DNA of 64,000 nt from JAJFUV01 sp964561215 (GCA_964561215.1 CAZLOS010000001.1:62001-126000), one strand, 5' to 3'. Numbered from the stretch's first letter, positions 34,089 through 43,813 are shown. The notes: generated by a model from the sequence alone, not told the origin. Program-made: numbers and translations.

Positions 34089-36404
34089 CTACCTGAACTC
34101 GAGCGTGCGCGCCTGCCGGGCACCCGTTGAGAAATCGAAATCGCAGCGAATGATCAACGACGAGTCGTTGGCGTCCTTGGCGACATAGAAGCCTTTTGGA
34201 TTTTTCATGGCCAGCCCCTTGGGGGCGCGTACGAAGACGTTACCCCGGTATCCGGCCGGCCGTGTCGCTTCGATGGTCAGCGCGCTGGCGTCCTGATTCC
34301 AACGGGTGTCCACGATCTCGGCCTGGCCCTGGCGGACGTGCATGTCGGTGGAGGCCACCCAGGGATGCGCACGCTCTCGCGCGATGCGCAGCAGCTTCAC
34401 GGATTGTCCGGGTACGGCGAAACGGATCGAACCTTTGTGCACGCCCAGGTAGCGTTCGTTCCAGAAGTCCCACACAACGTAGGACGCCGCAGGATCGAGA
34501 CCCAACCGCTCAAACGCGATGCCGTCGTCCAGCGCCTTCGAGCGATAGTTGAACACCGCCACCAGGTCCCACTCGTCCCAATCGCGCTTGACCTTCAGAT
34601 GGAACTTCTCGGGCCAGGCGGGCTCAGGCTTGTCGAAAAGGTCGAGGGGGTGCGCCGCCTCGGGCAGGCGTGGGAACACCTGCTTGACCATGGCCAGCCG
34701 CTCTTCGCTCATGCGCGAGATGTCGTCGCCCAGCATCAGCGGGCTGCCGCTGATGCCGAAGATGGTGGTGGTGATCTGCGCGTCTGAGACGGCGATGGGC
34801 TTGTCGATGGTCATCACGTTGCCCGAATCGGCCAGGTAGAGCTTGCGGTGGGTGAAGTAGTTGCCGGCCAGTGCGTTCGTCGCGGCGCGGTGCGAGGTCC
34901 AGTATTCGGCGCGGTTGATCATGAAGGTTCCGGGATAGAAGCCCTTGCCGGGGCCGTCCAGCGCGCGACCCTCGCCGTAATCGGTGCCCACGCGATTGGC
35001 CGCCACCAGGCCCACGTTCAGGAGCGTCGGACCGGTACTGGGCAACAGATAGGTATCCTTGCCGGCCGCTTCGCTGATCACCTTCATGCCGGCCCGGAAC
35101 GCCTGCGGACCGGGGATAAGCGAACGGTCGTAATAACCGTCGGGGATGTGGTTGCCGGGGGTGGTGCCGGAGACGGCGTCCTGGAAGTCGATCATGTAGT
35201 AGCGCACGCCCCATTCGCGGTACGCGGTGAACACCTTCCTGTGGAATGCGTGCGTCTTGGGGTGCGTGGGATCGAGCGCGTACACCTCGCCGATCTCGCG
35301 ATGCGGCACGGCAAGCGGTTTGCCTCCCTTGAGCAACAGCGCGTCGCGGAATTCTTCGACTTTGTCTTTGAGCCGGGAACTGAGCCAGAAAGCGCCGCAC
35401 CAGAGCCCCAGCTTGAAGTCCTTCTTCGCCAACTCTCCGATCAGCTTCTGCGGGCCGCTGGGGAACAACTTGTAATTCCAGCGCAGCCAGTTGCCGGGCT
35501 GCTTGTCCTCCAGGTTGCCGATGCTCACCCAGAGGTATTCGATATCCAGCCCGGGCAGGCGCTCGCGGACCGCGTGCGCGTTGCGCAGCACCGCGTCTTC
35601 GTAGCGTTCGACGTTGAAGCCGTCCACCCAGCTCCAGCCCACCCAACCCGCCGGGATCTTCGGCCAGATACTCACCTTGTACTGGGCCTGGACGAGGCTG
35701 GCCCACGTGTCCAGCTCGGCGTAAGGATCCGTGCCGGCAGCCAGGCGCAACTTCTCAGTGGCAACCGTCGCGCCTGCGGGCAACATGAACCCCTCGAAAT
35801 CGCAATACGTGCTCAGCGTTGGTACGCCTCGCGCCTTGTCCCACGCAAGTTCGTGGACGGTGCTGATGCGGTCGTAGGTGATGAAACCCAGATGCAGTGC
35901 CGTGCGCGAGGAGGGATTGTAGATCTGCACCAGCGTCTTGCTTTTGCGCGGCTTCTCCATCGAGTCCAGTTTTGCGGCCAGGGAAGAGTTCTGACAGCCG
36001 GACTCCAGGAATGCGACGGCTTTGTCGGGCGCCGCGCCCAGGTTGAGCGCGCTCACGTCCACGAGCCTCGCCCGGCCCAGTCTCACGGCGGCGCCGCCCA
36101 AGTTGTGGATGGAGCTTTCGATGATGGCGGACGAGCCGCTCGAACCCGCGCCGAACTCGATGGTCCACTCGATCGCCGGTTCGGCGAAACGCAGAACAAG
36201 CCGGCCCGTAGCTCCGTCGGTCCCCTTGGCCGGCACGGCATCTTCCGCCCACAACGTCTTGCCGTTGACGTCCAGGCCGAGACGGGCGTTCTGGATCGTC
36301 TCACCAAAGCTGAAGCGCCGCTTGGCCACGTCCACGCGCAGGGGCTGAGCCCATAGCGAGGCCATGCCCAGAATCAACAACGGAAGGAGTCGTGCAGGTT
36401 TCAC
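34089..36404 (-). CDS. Secreted GH36-like (alpha-galactosidase-type) glycoside hydrolase
   Basis: The 771-residue protein has a signal peptide (LLPLLILGMASLWA), a beta N-domain, and a TIM barrel with GWVGWSWVDGFNVE, PGLDIEYLWVSIG, FKLGLWCGAFWLSS, and the nucleophile-like Asp in RYYMIDFQDAV; a later VGTDYGEGRAL could hold the acid/base Asp. A C-terminal beta domain follows. The pattern is clan GH-D (GH27/GH36). The sugar is unknown. It is followed by a PfkB kinase after 9 nt and a ThDP enzyme. Confidence 0.85.
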   Translation of the reverse strand: MKPARLLPLLILGMASLWAQPLRVDVAKRRFSFGETIQNARLGLDVNGKTLWAEDAVPAKGTDGATGRLVLRFAEPAIEWTIEFGAGSSGSSAIIESSIHNLGGAAVRLGRARLVDVSALNLGAAPDKAVAFLESGCQNSSLAAKLDSMEKPRKSKTLVQIYNPSSRTALHLGFITYDRISTVHELAWDKARGVPTLSTYCDFEGFMLPAGATVATEKLRLAAGTDPYAELDTWASLVQAQYKVSIWPKIPAGWVGWSWVDGFNVERYEDAVLRNAHAVRERLPGLDIEYLWVSIGNLEDKQPGNWLRWNYKLFPSGPQKLIGELAKKDFKLGLWCGAFWLSSRLKDKVEEFRDALLLKGGKPLAVPHREIGEVYALDPTHPKTHAFHRKVFTAYREWGVRYYMIDFQDAVSGTTPGNHIPDGYYDRSLIPGPQAFRAGMKVISEAAGKDTYLLPSTGPTLLNVGLVAANRVGTDYGEGRALDGPGKGFYPGTFMINRAEYWTSHRAATNALAGNYFTHRKLYLADSGNVMTIDKPIAVSDAQITTTIFGISGSPLMLGDDISRMSEERLAMVKQVFPRLPEAAHPLDLFDKPEPAWPEKFHLKVKRDWDEWDLVAVFNYRSKALDDGIAFERLGLDPAASYVVWDFWNERYLGVHKGSIRFAVPGQSVKLLRIARERAHPWVASTDMHVRQGQAEIVDTRWNQDASALTIEATRPAGYRGNVFVRAPKGLAMKNPKGFYVAKDANDSSLIIRCDFDFSTGARQARTLEFR

Positions 36405-36413
36405 GATGAACCC

Positions 36414-37298
36414 CTAACGTACTAATGCCGCGCACTCTTCGAGCGTCCACTCGGGCACTCCTCCGGCGCGGCTGGCTACCAGAGCGCCCAGCCGGTTGGC
36501 GAAATCGCCGATGCGCCCGGCGGGCCATTTTTCGCCCATGCCATGGAGAAACGCGGCGGTGAAAGCGTCGCCGGAGCCGACCGTGTCCACCACCTTCACC
36601 TTGTACCCCGGAACCTCGGCGAACTCGCCGCCCACCAGCACGGCGCATCCGTTCGCGCCCAGCGTGACGCACACCGCGTCCCATCGGTATCGCGCCGACC
36701 ACGCGCGGCAGAATGCCTCGACGGAGCCTGCGTTGCCTCCAAACATCCGCTCCATCTCGACCACCTCATCGTCGTTCAGCTTTACCACGTCGGCCTGGGG
36801 AAGCAACCCGGCGATCAGTTCCGGAGTATAGGATTCCTTCCGCAGATTGATGTCGTAGAGCCGGCGCGCCTGCGGGTTGTCGTCGATCAGCCGCTGGAGC
36901 AGCGCGCGGATCGAGGGATCCATCTGGTGCAGCGTGCCGAAGGCGATCCAGTCCGGCCGCCACTTCGCAATGGCTGCAAAATCGCTTTCCGACAGGCGCA
37001 GCAGATCGTAGGCCGCCGGGCGGTGGATGGTGAACGTGGGCTTGCCCGCCGCATCCAGTGCCACTGTCACGACGCCCGTCGGCGCCTGGACGCGGCGTAT
37101 GAAGTCGGTTCGCAGGCCCATGCCCTCGGCCTGCGCCAGGACCGCGTCGCCGCGCCGGTCGTCTCCGACCGCGCTCAGGAACAGTACCTCATGACCCAGC
37201 CGGTGGGCGTGATAGCAGAAGTTGAAAGGCGCACCACCCAGTTTCTCCCGGTCCGGGAAAACGTCCCAGAGCACTTCTCCGATGCTGAGGATCCTCAT
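36414..37298 (-). CDS. PfkB-family carbohydrate kinase (fructokinase-like)
   Basis: The 294-residue protein phosphorylates a sugar with ATP. Motifs are RILSIGEVLWDVFPDREKLGGAPFNFCYHAHRLG (substrate side), DDEVVEMERMFGG, and the PfkB anion-hole/catalytic motif DTVGSGDAFTAAFLHG. Fructokinase-like enzymes of this length are common in bacterial hexose catabolism. Placed after the GH36-like enzyme, it may phosphorylate the released sugar. Confidence 0.92.
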   Translation of the reverse strand: MRILSIGEVLWDVFPDREKLGGAPFNFCYHAHRLGHEVLFLSAVGDDRRGDAVLAQAEGMGLRTDFIRRVQAPTGVVTVALDAAGKPTFTIHRPAAYDLLRLSESDFAAIAKWRPDWIAFGTLHQMDPSIRALLQRLIDDNPQARRLYDINLRKESYTPELIAGLLPQADVVKLNDDEVVEMERMFGGNAGSVEAFCRAWSARYRWDAVCVTLGANGCAVLVGGEFAEVPGYKVKVVDTVGSGDAFTAAFLHGMGEKWPAGRIGDFANRLGALVASRAGGVPEWTLEECAALVR

Positions 37299-37322
37299 GG
37301 CTTTCCTAACAAGACTACACTA

Positions 37323-38873
37323 CTAATCCGCCAGGACGGCTTCGATCAGCCGTGGTCCCCGTTCGCGCATGGCGGCGGCGAACTGCGCGGCGAATTCCCC
37401 GGCGGTCGTGGCGCGCGTTGCCTCCACGCCTTGCCCGCGCGCGAGTGCCACCCAATCCAGATCGGGGTGGCCAATGTCCATCATCTCAGCCGCCCGCGGT
37501 CCCGCTTCCGCCGCGCCGGTCCGGCGCAGTTCGATACTCAGGATGCGGTAACTGCGATTGGCGAAGATTACCGTCACTACGTCCAGGTTCTCGCGCGCCA
37601 TGGTCCAGAGCGCCTGCAGCGTGTACATCCCGCTGCCGTCGGCTTCGAGTGCGATCACTTTGCGCCGGGGGCACGCCAGCGCTGCTCCCACGGCGACCGG
37701 CAAGCCCTGTCCGATGCTTCCGCCGGTCACGGGCAGGAAGTCGAACGGCGGGGCGCCTTTAAGTTCCCGCCAGACGGCTTCGCCGGACGAGACCATCTCG
37801 TCGGTGACGATGGCGTCATCCGGCATCAGGGCTGCTACGACGCGGCCAATTATTTGTGCGGTAAGTGCGCCGTCGCGCGGCAACTCTGGCCGTGGCGTTT
37901 CAACGGGGACCGGAGCCTTCCGCGCGCCGCACTCTTCGGCCAACGCTTCGAGCGCGCCCGTCCCGTCTTCTTCCGGCGTTGCCAACATGTGCATGGGGCA
38001 ATCCGGCGGCGCCATCAGGCTCGGCAGATTCGGGTAGCCGAAAAAGGATACCGGCGGGTACGCTTCCACCAGGATCATGTGCTCGATGCCGGCAAGCGAT
38101 TCGAGCGCCGGCTCGGGGAAGTAAGGGATTTTCTCGGGTGCGAAGCGCATCCCGCCCCGCTGCATCCGGGCGGCATAGCGGTCCGCGAACACCCGGACGC
38201 CGGTCGCTTCCGCCAGCTTCGCCGTTGCAACCAGTGCCCGGTCGAGCAGCGCTCTGCCGCTGAGCAACAGCGCCGTCGAGCGGCTTGATCGCAGGACTTC
38301 GGCGATGTCGCGAATCCGCTCTGGATCCGGCAGTTCGCGCACGGGGCGGGCAATTGCCGCGCCGGGCGAGCCCGCTTCGCTCCAGGAGTAATCCGCTGGG
38401 ACAATTAGTGTCGCTACCTGTCCCGGAGGCTGGAGCGCCGCCGCGATCGCTTCGATGGCCGCCGCGCCCATCCGTCCTGGAGACGTAAGCGTGTGGACCC
38501 AGCCCGAGACAGGTCTCGCCAGTTGTTCGATGTCGGTGGTCAGGGGCGCGTTAAAGGGCAGATGCTGGGTGGAATGCTGGCCGACAATGTTGACCACGGG
38601 CGAGCGCGCTTTGCGCGCGTTGTGGAAGTTCGCCAGACCGTTGGCCAGTCCCGGCCCCAGGTGCAACAGTGTAACGGCAGGTTTGCCGCTCATGCGGGCG
38701 TAGCCATCCGCCGCGCCCGAAACCACGCCTTCGAACAGGCACAGCACGCTGCGCATGCCTGGAACGCGGTCCAGGGCCGAGACGAACTGCATTTCGCTCG
38801 TGCCCGGGTTCATCAGGCACAAATCGATGGAGTTGTCGAGGAGGGTGCGGAGCAGGCTTTCGGCGCCGTTCAT
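37323..38873 (-). CDS. ThDP-dependent enzyme, acetolactate synthase/benzoylformate decarboxylase type
   Basis: The 516-residue protein has the three ThDP domains: catalytic Glu in LCLFEGVVSGAADGYARMSG (about residue 50), the central nucleotide-like domain, and the C-terminal GG-QGLPVAVGAALACPRRKVIALEADGSGMYTLQALWTMARENL region with GDGS-like metal site and Asn. Acetolactate synthase-like enzymes that lack a small subunit and act as 2-oxoacid decarboxylases have this layout. The FAD site is not clear. Substrate unknown. Confidence 0.85.
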   Translation of the reverse strand: MNGAESLLRTLLDNSIDLCLMNPGTSEMQFVSALDRVPGMRSVLCLFEGVVSGAADGYARMSGKPAVTLLHLGPGLANGLANFHNARKARSPVVNIVGQHSTQHLPFNAPLTTDIEQLARPVSGWVHTLTSPGRMGAAAIEAIAAALQPPGQVATLIVPADYSWSEAGSPGAAIARPVRELPDPERIRDIAEVLRSSRSTALLLSGRALLDRALVATAKLAEATGVRVFADRYAARMQRGGMRFAPEKIPYFPEPALESLAGIEHMILVEAYPPVSFFGYPNLPSLMAPPDCPMHMLATPEEDGTGALEALAEECGARKAPVPVETPRPELPRDGALTAQIIGRVVAALMPDDAIVTDEMVSSGEAVWRELKGAPPFDFLPVTGGSIGQGLPVAVGAALACPRRKVIALEADGSGMYTLQALWTMARENLDVVTVIFANRSYRILSIELRRTGAAEAGPRAAEMMDIGHPDLDWVALARGQGVEATRATTAGEFAAQFAAAMRERGPRLIEAVLAD

Positions 38874-38882
38874 GGGTAGGAA

Positions 38883-38910
38883 GGGCCGCCACGTGCTTCA
38901 ACGGCGGCCC
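38883..38910 (-). terminator. Hairpin terminator after the second Gfo/Idh/MocA gene
   Basis: An exact 8-bp stem (GGGCCGCC / GGCGGCCC) with a 12-nt loop lies 11 nt past the stop of the oxidoreductase gene on the minus strand, followed by TTCC. It may end that transcript or act as a read-through signal for the ThDP gene. Confidence 0.5.
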
Positions 38911-38920
38911 CGAGGAAAGT

Positions 38921-40201
38921 TTACGCGAAGCGATACTTGCGGGTGGTCTCGTTCCAGATCACCTTCTTGCCGTTGCGGTACGACAGCGTCGCCAGGTGTC
39001 CGCTGATAGCGGCCTGCTGGCCGACGGCCGGCGGCGCGATCACCTTGCCCTTACCCTGAGTGGCTTCCAGCCAGTTGCGCAGGTGAGCCTGCACGCTCGC
39101 GTTGTCCGCGCCGGGATCGGACTCGTGGATTTCCTGGCGGGCCTTCACCTTGGCGGGAGCGCGGCCGTTGAACTTCTCGGGATAGAAGTGCAACTCGCGG
39201 CGGCTGATGACTTCGATGGTGCCTTCGTTGCCCATGAACTGCTCGCCATAGCCGTAATGGTCGTTGCCGAAGTAGCAGCTATAGTTGATGTGGAACTTGT
39301 CGGGGTATTCGTAGATGGCGCTGATGGTGTCGGGCACTTCGCGGTCGTCGGCAGCACTGCCCCAGCGGTAAACGCCGCCGCTCGCCATGCAGCTCAACGG
39401 TACAGTCTTGCCGCAGACGAAGTTGGTGATGTCGGTCTGGTGCACCAGCAGGTCGGTCGAGATGCCGCCAGAATAATCCCAGTACAGGCGCCACTGGTAG
39501 AAGCGGCGCTTGTCGAAGGGGCGCTTCGGCGCCGGGCCCAGGAACTTCTGCCAGTCGGTGTTCTGCTCGGTGGCGTCGTCCGGGATCTGATAGCGCCAGG
39601 CGGGATTCGTGTCGAGCGAATTGCGATACCAGAACGCGCGCACGTAGTGGATGTCGCCGATGAGCCCTTGCGCGACAAGTTCCTTGGCCTTCTGGTAGAA
39701 CTTGTTGCTGCGGTTCTGGGTGCCAACCTGGATCACCTTGTCGTAACCGGCCGCCGCCTTCAACACCACTTCCCCTTCCTCGATGGTGTGCGCGAGCGGC
39801 TTCTCCACGTAGATGTGCTTCTTCGCCTTGATGGCCGCCAGCGTCATCGACTGGTGAAGGTGTTCCGGCGTGGCGATGACGACTGCTTCTATGGACGGAT
39901 CGGCCAGCAACTCGCGGTAGTCGGCGTAGGTCTTCGGCTCGTTCTTGCCCATGGTCTGCACGCGGTCCTTGGCGCGCGCCAGCCGGCCCGTGAACGCATC
40001 GCAGACGGCGGTGATCTGGAATTCATCCGGAGAGCCTTTGTAGAGCATCTCCATCAGGTAGTAGCCGCGGCTTCCGGCCCCGATGAATCCGACGTTCACC
40101 CTATTGTTTGCGCCCAGCGAGCGCAGGACGGCGGGGCCCGTCGCCAGGGCGACGCCGGTGGAACGTGTCACGAAACTACGGCGGGAAAGGTTCTCACTCA
40201 T
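38921..40201 (-). CDS. Tat-exported Gfo/Idh/MocA oxidoreductase (second copy)
   Basis: The protein (426 residues from ATG 40201; a GTG at 40207 is possible) has a Tat signal (NLSRRSFVTRSTGVALATG), the Rossmann motif NVGFIGAGSRGYYLMEML, the EKPLAHTIEEG region, and a C-terminal FYQWRLYWDYSGGISTDLLVHQTD segment. It is only distantly like the copy at 31981. Proteins of this class are usually periplasmic or membrane-tethered sugar dehydrogenases. AAGGAG lies about 10 nt before the ATG. Confidence 0.92.
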   Translation of the reverse strand: MSENLSRRSFVTRSTGVALATGPAVLRSLGANNRVNVGFIGAGSRGYYLMEMLYKGSPDEFQITAVCDAFTGRLARAKDRVQTMGKNEPKTYADYRELLADPSIEAVVIATPEHLHQSMTLAAIKAKKHIYVEKPLAHTIEEGEVVLKAAAGYDKVIQVGTQNRSNKFYQKAKELVAQGLIGDIHYVRAFWYRNSLDTNPAWRYQIPDDATEQNTDWQKFLGPAPKRPFDKRRFYQWRLYWDYSGGISTDLLVHQTDITNFVCGKTVPLSCMASGGVYRWGSAADDREVPDTISAIYEYPDKFHINYSCYFGNDHYGYGEQFMGNEGTIEVISRRELHFYPEKFNGRAPAKVKARQEIHESDPGADNASVQAHLRNWLEATQGKGKVIAPPAVGQQAAISGHLATLSYRNGKKVIWNETTRKYRFA

Positions 40202-40276
40202 GATCACGAATCTCCTTCTTAAGAACGGGTTTGATAATACAGCATAGCAACGATGGGGATTTACTTGCCGGGCATG

Positions 40277-40307
40277 AAAAAAGCCGGACGCCCGTCGGGC
40301 GCCCGGC
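40277..40307 (-). terminator. Rho-independent terminator of the molybdopterin-binding gene
   Basis: On the minus strand a 10-11-bp GC stem (GCCGGGCGCCCG / CGGGCGTCCGGC) is followed directly by TTTTTT, 60 nt after the molybdopterin-binding gene. This is a classic intrinsic terminator. Confidence 0.88.
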
Positions 40308-40369
40308 GAAGGTTCGCCACCTTGCCGCTCGGAGGACCGGCCCGGTGGCTTGTGGAGGAGACTTTTATG

Positions 40370-41341
40370 CTAGGCCAGGAGTCCGCCGTGCCCCAGGCTG
40401 GCGAGTTCCCAGCCGGACACACGGTAACGGGCCAGCAGCGGAGGCAGCAGCAGGTCCACGACGTTCGGTTTGGCTGAGCGCGAGCACCCCGGCGCTGAAA
40501 TCAACGGCAGATCGTCCTTGTACGCCAGAATCATCAGGTTGCCCGGCTCGACGGGCGCGAGGAACCGCTCGACCTGGCAGCCTATGCGCACCATGGCGCG
40601 TCCGATGACGTCTTCCGGCCCCGCCGGCGCCGTGGTAGACGCGATGAGAATCACCGTGGGCCGAGCCCGCAAAAGATGTTCCAGGCTCCTGGCGACGGAA
40701 GCTTCGTCCTCCACTGCTGCCAGCGCGTATTCCGGCGCGGCCCCGTAACGCACCAACCGTTGCTGCATGATGCTCTCGAACAGCTGGCGTGCGCGCTCAC
40801 CGTCCGCCGGATCCGAATACAAGACGCCCACCGTAGCGTCCCTGATGGGCCGCGCCTGCAGGATCGGGCCCCGTTCCCTCAGGATGGACACCATGGCGTC
40901 GACCTGCGCCCGCGCCACCGCGAAGGGCGCGCTCTTGATCGTGGCGATCCGTTGGCCGGCCTTTGCGTGCGAGAAATTCAGCGAGGTGGCAATCACGACG
41001 CTCGAAGTACAGTTGATCTGCTTCAGCAGTTCGTCGTCCACCAGCACGCAACAATCTTCGGTGGCGACGAGGTTCGCGCGGCCGCCCGCGGCGGGCCGGA
41101 TCTCCAGGCAACCGCACCCCATCTCCTGGGCCACCACAACCACCGCTTCGTCTTCGCCGACCTCGCCAGCCTCCAACTCCGTGACCCAGACGTGCCTGAG
41201 GCCCTCGGTTTCAAGCAGTTGCACGTCCTCTTCGCGGATGATATGCCCTTTGGCCAGGAGCTTCCTGCCGCCAGGCCTGAAAATCGTGCAGCAAAGCACT
41301 CGTCCGGCGGATTCTTTAACCTCGACAGTCTGCGCCTTCAT
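40370..41341 (-). CDS. Molybdopterin-binding domain protein (MoeA/CinA/MocA-like)
   Basis: The 323-residue protein has an N-terminal domain (VKESAGRVLCCTIFRPGGRKLLAKGHIIREEDVQLLETEGLRHV, close to MoeA domain features) and a C-terminal molybdopterin-binding domain with EPGNLMILAYKDDLPLISAPGCSRSAKPNVVDLLLPPLLA. In other genomes such proteins accompany xanthine dehydrogenase-type molybdoenzymes and cofactor handling (MocA/NTP transferase), but none is in this window. Its own promoter and terminator make it a single-gene unit. Confidence 0.82.
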   Translation of the reverse strand: MKAQTVEVKESAGRVLCCTIFRPGGRKLLAKGHIIREEDVQLLETEGLRHVWVTELEAGEVGEDEAVVVVAQEMGCGCLEIRPAAGGRANLVATEDCCVLVDDELLKQINCTSSVVIATSLNFSHAKAGQRIATIKSAPFAVARAQVDAMVSILRERGPILQARPIRDATVGVLYSDPADGERARQLFESIMQQRLVRYGAAPEYALAAVEDEASVARSLEHLLRARPTVILIASTTAPAGPEDVIGRAMVRIGCQVERFLAPVEPGNLMILAYKDDLPLISAPGCSRSAKPNVVDLLLPPLLARYRVSGWELASLGHGGLLA

Positions 41342-41379
41342 AACCGTTTCCTTAGGCCGTTTAGCCTTGATGCCCTACG

Positions 41380-41385
41380 ATTATA
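41380..41385 (-). promoter_or_regulatory. -10 box of the molybdopterin-binding gene
   Basis: A perfect TATAAT lies 38 nt before the ATG on the minus strand, in an AT-rich gap; an AAGGAAA site precedes the start. The -35 is weak (an AGTTTT-like hexamer 17 nt upstream). Confidence 0.55.
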
Positions 41386-41472
41386 CACAGATTTGGTGCT
41401 AAAACTAATTAATTTTTCTCACATTACCTTCAGGAAATAATAATCAAGATTTGATGGACCGCGAAACGCGGA

Positions 41473-42027
41473 CTACCGGCAAGCCAGGATGGGGAGTATT
41501 ACAGGCTCTTCGCCTTTTGTTTGTGTGAGTGTGGAGGCGTCGCCCGGGCGCAGGATCTTGCGCATGGCGATTTCGTCGCAGCGTTGGAATTTCGGGCACC
41601 GCAGGCAGTCTTTCCATGCCTTCAGGGGGAGTTCGCCGCGATCGACCACTATGAACCCGAGTTTCTCAAAGAACTTCGGAACATAGGTGAATGCAAAGAG
41701 TAATTCCAGGCCGAAATCAATGGCTTCCCTTTCCACGGCCTCCACCAGGATTCTGCCCAGGCCTTGGGACTTATAGGTGGGATCGACTGCCAGCGACCGG
41801 ACCTCGGCGGCCGTGGATCCATAGAAGTGCAGCGCGGCGCAGCCGAGGGCGCGCTCGCCGGAGCAAATCACGGTGAAATCGCGGATGTTCTCCGACATCT
41901 CGAACGCGGTGCGCGACAGCATGGCGCCCTCGGCGGCGTACGCGTTGATCAGCGCGAGCAGGCTCGGCACGTCCTGCATGCGCGCCTTGCGCACCGTGAG
42001 CGCCGGATTTGCGCCAGTCTCAGGCAC
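41473..42027 (-). CDS. argA: GNAT N-acetyltransferase, likely N-acetylglutamate synthase
   Basis: The 184-residue protein has the GNAT core (VRKARMQDVPSLLALINAYA, then VRSLAVDPTYKSQGLGRILVEAVE with the acetyl-CoA QGLGRIL loop) and ends ELPLKAWKDCLRCPKFQRCDEIAM, a Cys-containing motif typical of the short NAGS-like ArgA family. It is the third gene of the arg operon, overlapping argB by 8 nt, so its role is to make N-acetylglutamate from glutamate. The GTG start at 42027 fits. Full-length ArgA would have an amino acid kinase domain; this short form is common outside enterobacteria. Confidence 0.85.
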   Translation of the reverse strand: MPETGANPALTVRKARMQDVPSLLALINAYAAEGAMLSRTAFEMSENIRDFTVICSGERALGCAALHFYGSTAAEVRSLAVDPTYKSQGLGRILVEAVEREAIDFGLELLFAFTYVPKFFEKLGFIVVDRGELPLKAWKDCLRCPKFQRCDEIAMRKILRPGDASTLTQTKGEEPVILPILACR

Positions 42028-42808
42028 CGGTCTTCTCCGCCTGCTTCATGCGCGTGCCGATCTGCTCTCCCGCGCAAACGCGCTGGATCACGTCCGGCAA
42101 GGCGCCCGGAACGATGAGGACCTGCTCCACGCCGTTGTTCAGCGCCGATGTAGCGGCGTTCAGCTTGGCCTGCATCCCGCCAGTAGCAACACCCGCCTCG
42201 ATCAGTCCGGCAGCCTGTCCCGGGGTGATCGAAGGGAGCACCGAGCCTTCCGCGCCGCGCACGCCGTCCACGTCGGTGAGAAACAGCAGCGTGGACGCGT
42301 GCCAGCCCGATGCGCAGGCCACCGCCATCTGGTCCGCATTCACGTTGTAAACGCGGCCTTCGGCGTCGCCCGCCACGCAGGCCACCACGGGCATATGCCC
42401 CGCCGACGTAAGCACATCGAGGATTCCGGTATTGGCGCGTACGGGTTTGCCCACAGCGCCCAGCGCCGGGTCCATCTGGACGGCTTCCACCAGGCAGGCG
42501 TCGATGCCGCTCAATCCAACGGCTTTCGCCCCGGCGCGGATGAAGCTGCCCACGAGTTCATGGTTCACGGTCCCGGCGAACACTTTGAGAATGGCGTCCA
42601 CGACTTCAGGCGTGGTTACCCGCAACCCGTTCACGAAACGGCTCTCGACCTTGCGCTCTGCAAGGTACCGGGTCATCTGCTTGCCGCCCCCGTGTACTAC
42701 TGTCACCGCGTGGCCCTGCGTCGTCAGCGCATGGATCTCCCGCGCCAGCCGGTCGCGCGATTCCGGTGCGTCGAGCAGGGTGCCGCCAAGTTTGACGAGA
42801 AACTTCAC
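42020..42808 (-). CDS. argB: Acetylglutamate kinase ArgB
   Basis: ArgB phosphorylates N-acetylglutamate. The 262-residue protein has KLGGTLLD, the VTVVHGGGKQMTRYL signature, DVDGVRGAEGSVLPSI and GGMQAKLNAATSAL. The length is typical of the shorter, arginine-insensitive type. Its start overlaps argC stop (ATGA at 42805-42808). Confidence 0.95.
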   Translation of the reverse strand: MKFLVKLGGTLLDAPESRDRLAREIHALTTQGHAVTVVHGGGKQMTRYLAERKVESRFVNGLRVTTPEVVDAILKVFAGTVNHELVGSFIRAGAKAVGLSGIDACLVEAVQMDPALGAVGKPVRANTGILDVLTSAGHMPVVACVAGDAEGRVYNVNADQMAVACASGWHASTLLFLTDVDGVRGAEGSVLPSITPGQAAGLIEAGVATGGMQAKLNAATSALNNGVEQVLIVPGALPDVIQRVCAGEQIGTRMKQAEKTGA

Positions 42809-43812
42809 AGCAGGCCCTCCGTCTCGGCGAATCCCATGATGAGGTTCATGTTCTGCACGGCTTGACCCGCGGCGCCCTTTATAAGGTTGTCGATCACGCT
42901 CACCACCACGCCGCGTCCGGTGGCGGAGTCCATCTTTACGCCGATGTCGCAGAAGTTCGTGTGCGCCACCGCGTGCAGGTCCGGAACCTTTCCGGGATCG
43001 TAGATGCGCACGAACGGCTCGCCCGCGTAAGCATTTTCATAAGCCGCCACCACGCCGGCCGCGTCTACCGGCTTGGAGGCACGGAAGTAGATGGTTTCCA
43101 GGATGCCGCGGTCCGCCGGGATCAGGTGCGCGGTGAACGAGAATTCGGCCTCGTCCAGACCGCTGTTCAAGAGCACTTCCGGGACGTGCCGGTGGTCCAG
43201 AATCGAGTAGGCCGAGAAATTGCCGGTCACTTCGCAAAAACTGGACTTCAGGCTGGGCTTGCGCCCCGAGCCGCTCACGCCGCTCTTGGCGTCGCAGACG
43301 ATGCCGGCTTGACGGTCGGCGATTCCATTCGCGACCAGCGGACGAATGGCGAGATTCGCCGCCGTCGGATAGCAGCCGGGATTCGAAACCAGCGTAGCGG
43401 CGGGAATTTTGTCCCGGTAGAATTCCGGCAAGCCATAGACCGCCTTGGCGAGCCAGCCGGTGGCGGTGTGTTCTTCCTTGTACCACTTGCGGTGGTTGTC
43501 GGCGGTGCGCAGGCGGAACGCGCCGCTCAGGTCGACGATCTTGGCGCCGGCGTCGATCATGGACGGTGCGAGCTCCATGGAAACGTTCGCCGGCGTGGCG
43601 AGAAACACCACGGCAATCCCTTCGTCCCGAATGGCCTGGGGAGTTGCGGGAGCCACCTTCGGCCCTTTCCACCCGCGCGGATGCAGGGCGGGTTCGGAAT
43701 CCGAGCGATGTTCGAGCAGCACCGGCTCGGCCTGAGGGTGCCGCGAAAGGATGCGAATGAGTTCCGCGCCGCTGTAGCCGCGGAAGCCGACAATACCGAC
43801 ACGAATAGCCAT
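42805..43812 (-). CDS. argC: N-acetyl-gamma-glutamyl-phosphate reductase ArgC
   Basis: ArgC reduces N-acetylglutamyl phosphate with NADPH. The 335-residue protein has the Rossmann start VGIVGFRGYSGAELIRIL, the catalytic Cys in VSNPGCYPTAANLA (about residue 148), SGVSGSGRKPSLKSSF, and the His region AYSILDHRHVPEVL. First gene of the operon argC-argB-NAGS. There is no ribosome-binding site right before the ATG; the leader is short and contains operator-like repeats (see the ARG-box entry). Confidence 0.95.
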   Translation of the reverse strand: MAIRVGIVGFRGYSGAELIRILSRHPQAEPVLLEHRSDSEPALHPRGWKGPKVAPATPQAIRDEGIAVVFLATPANVSMELAPSMIDAGAKIVDLSGAFRLRTADNHRKWYKEEHTATGWLAKAVYGLPEFYRDKIPAATLVSNPGCYPTAANLAIRPLVANGIADRQAGIVCDAKSGVSGSGRKPSLKSSFCEVTGNFSAYSILDHRHVPEVLLNSGLDEAEFSFTAHLIPADRGILETIYFRASKPVDAAGVVAAYENAYAGEPFVRIYDPGKVPDLHAVAHTNFCDIGVKMDSATGRGVVVSVIDNLIKGAAGQAVQNMNLIMGFAETEGLL

Positions 43813-43813
43813 C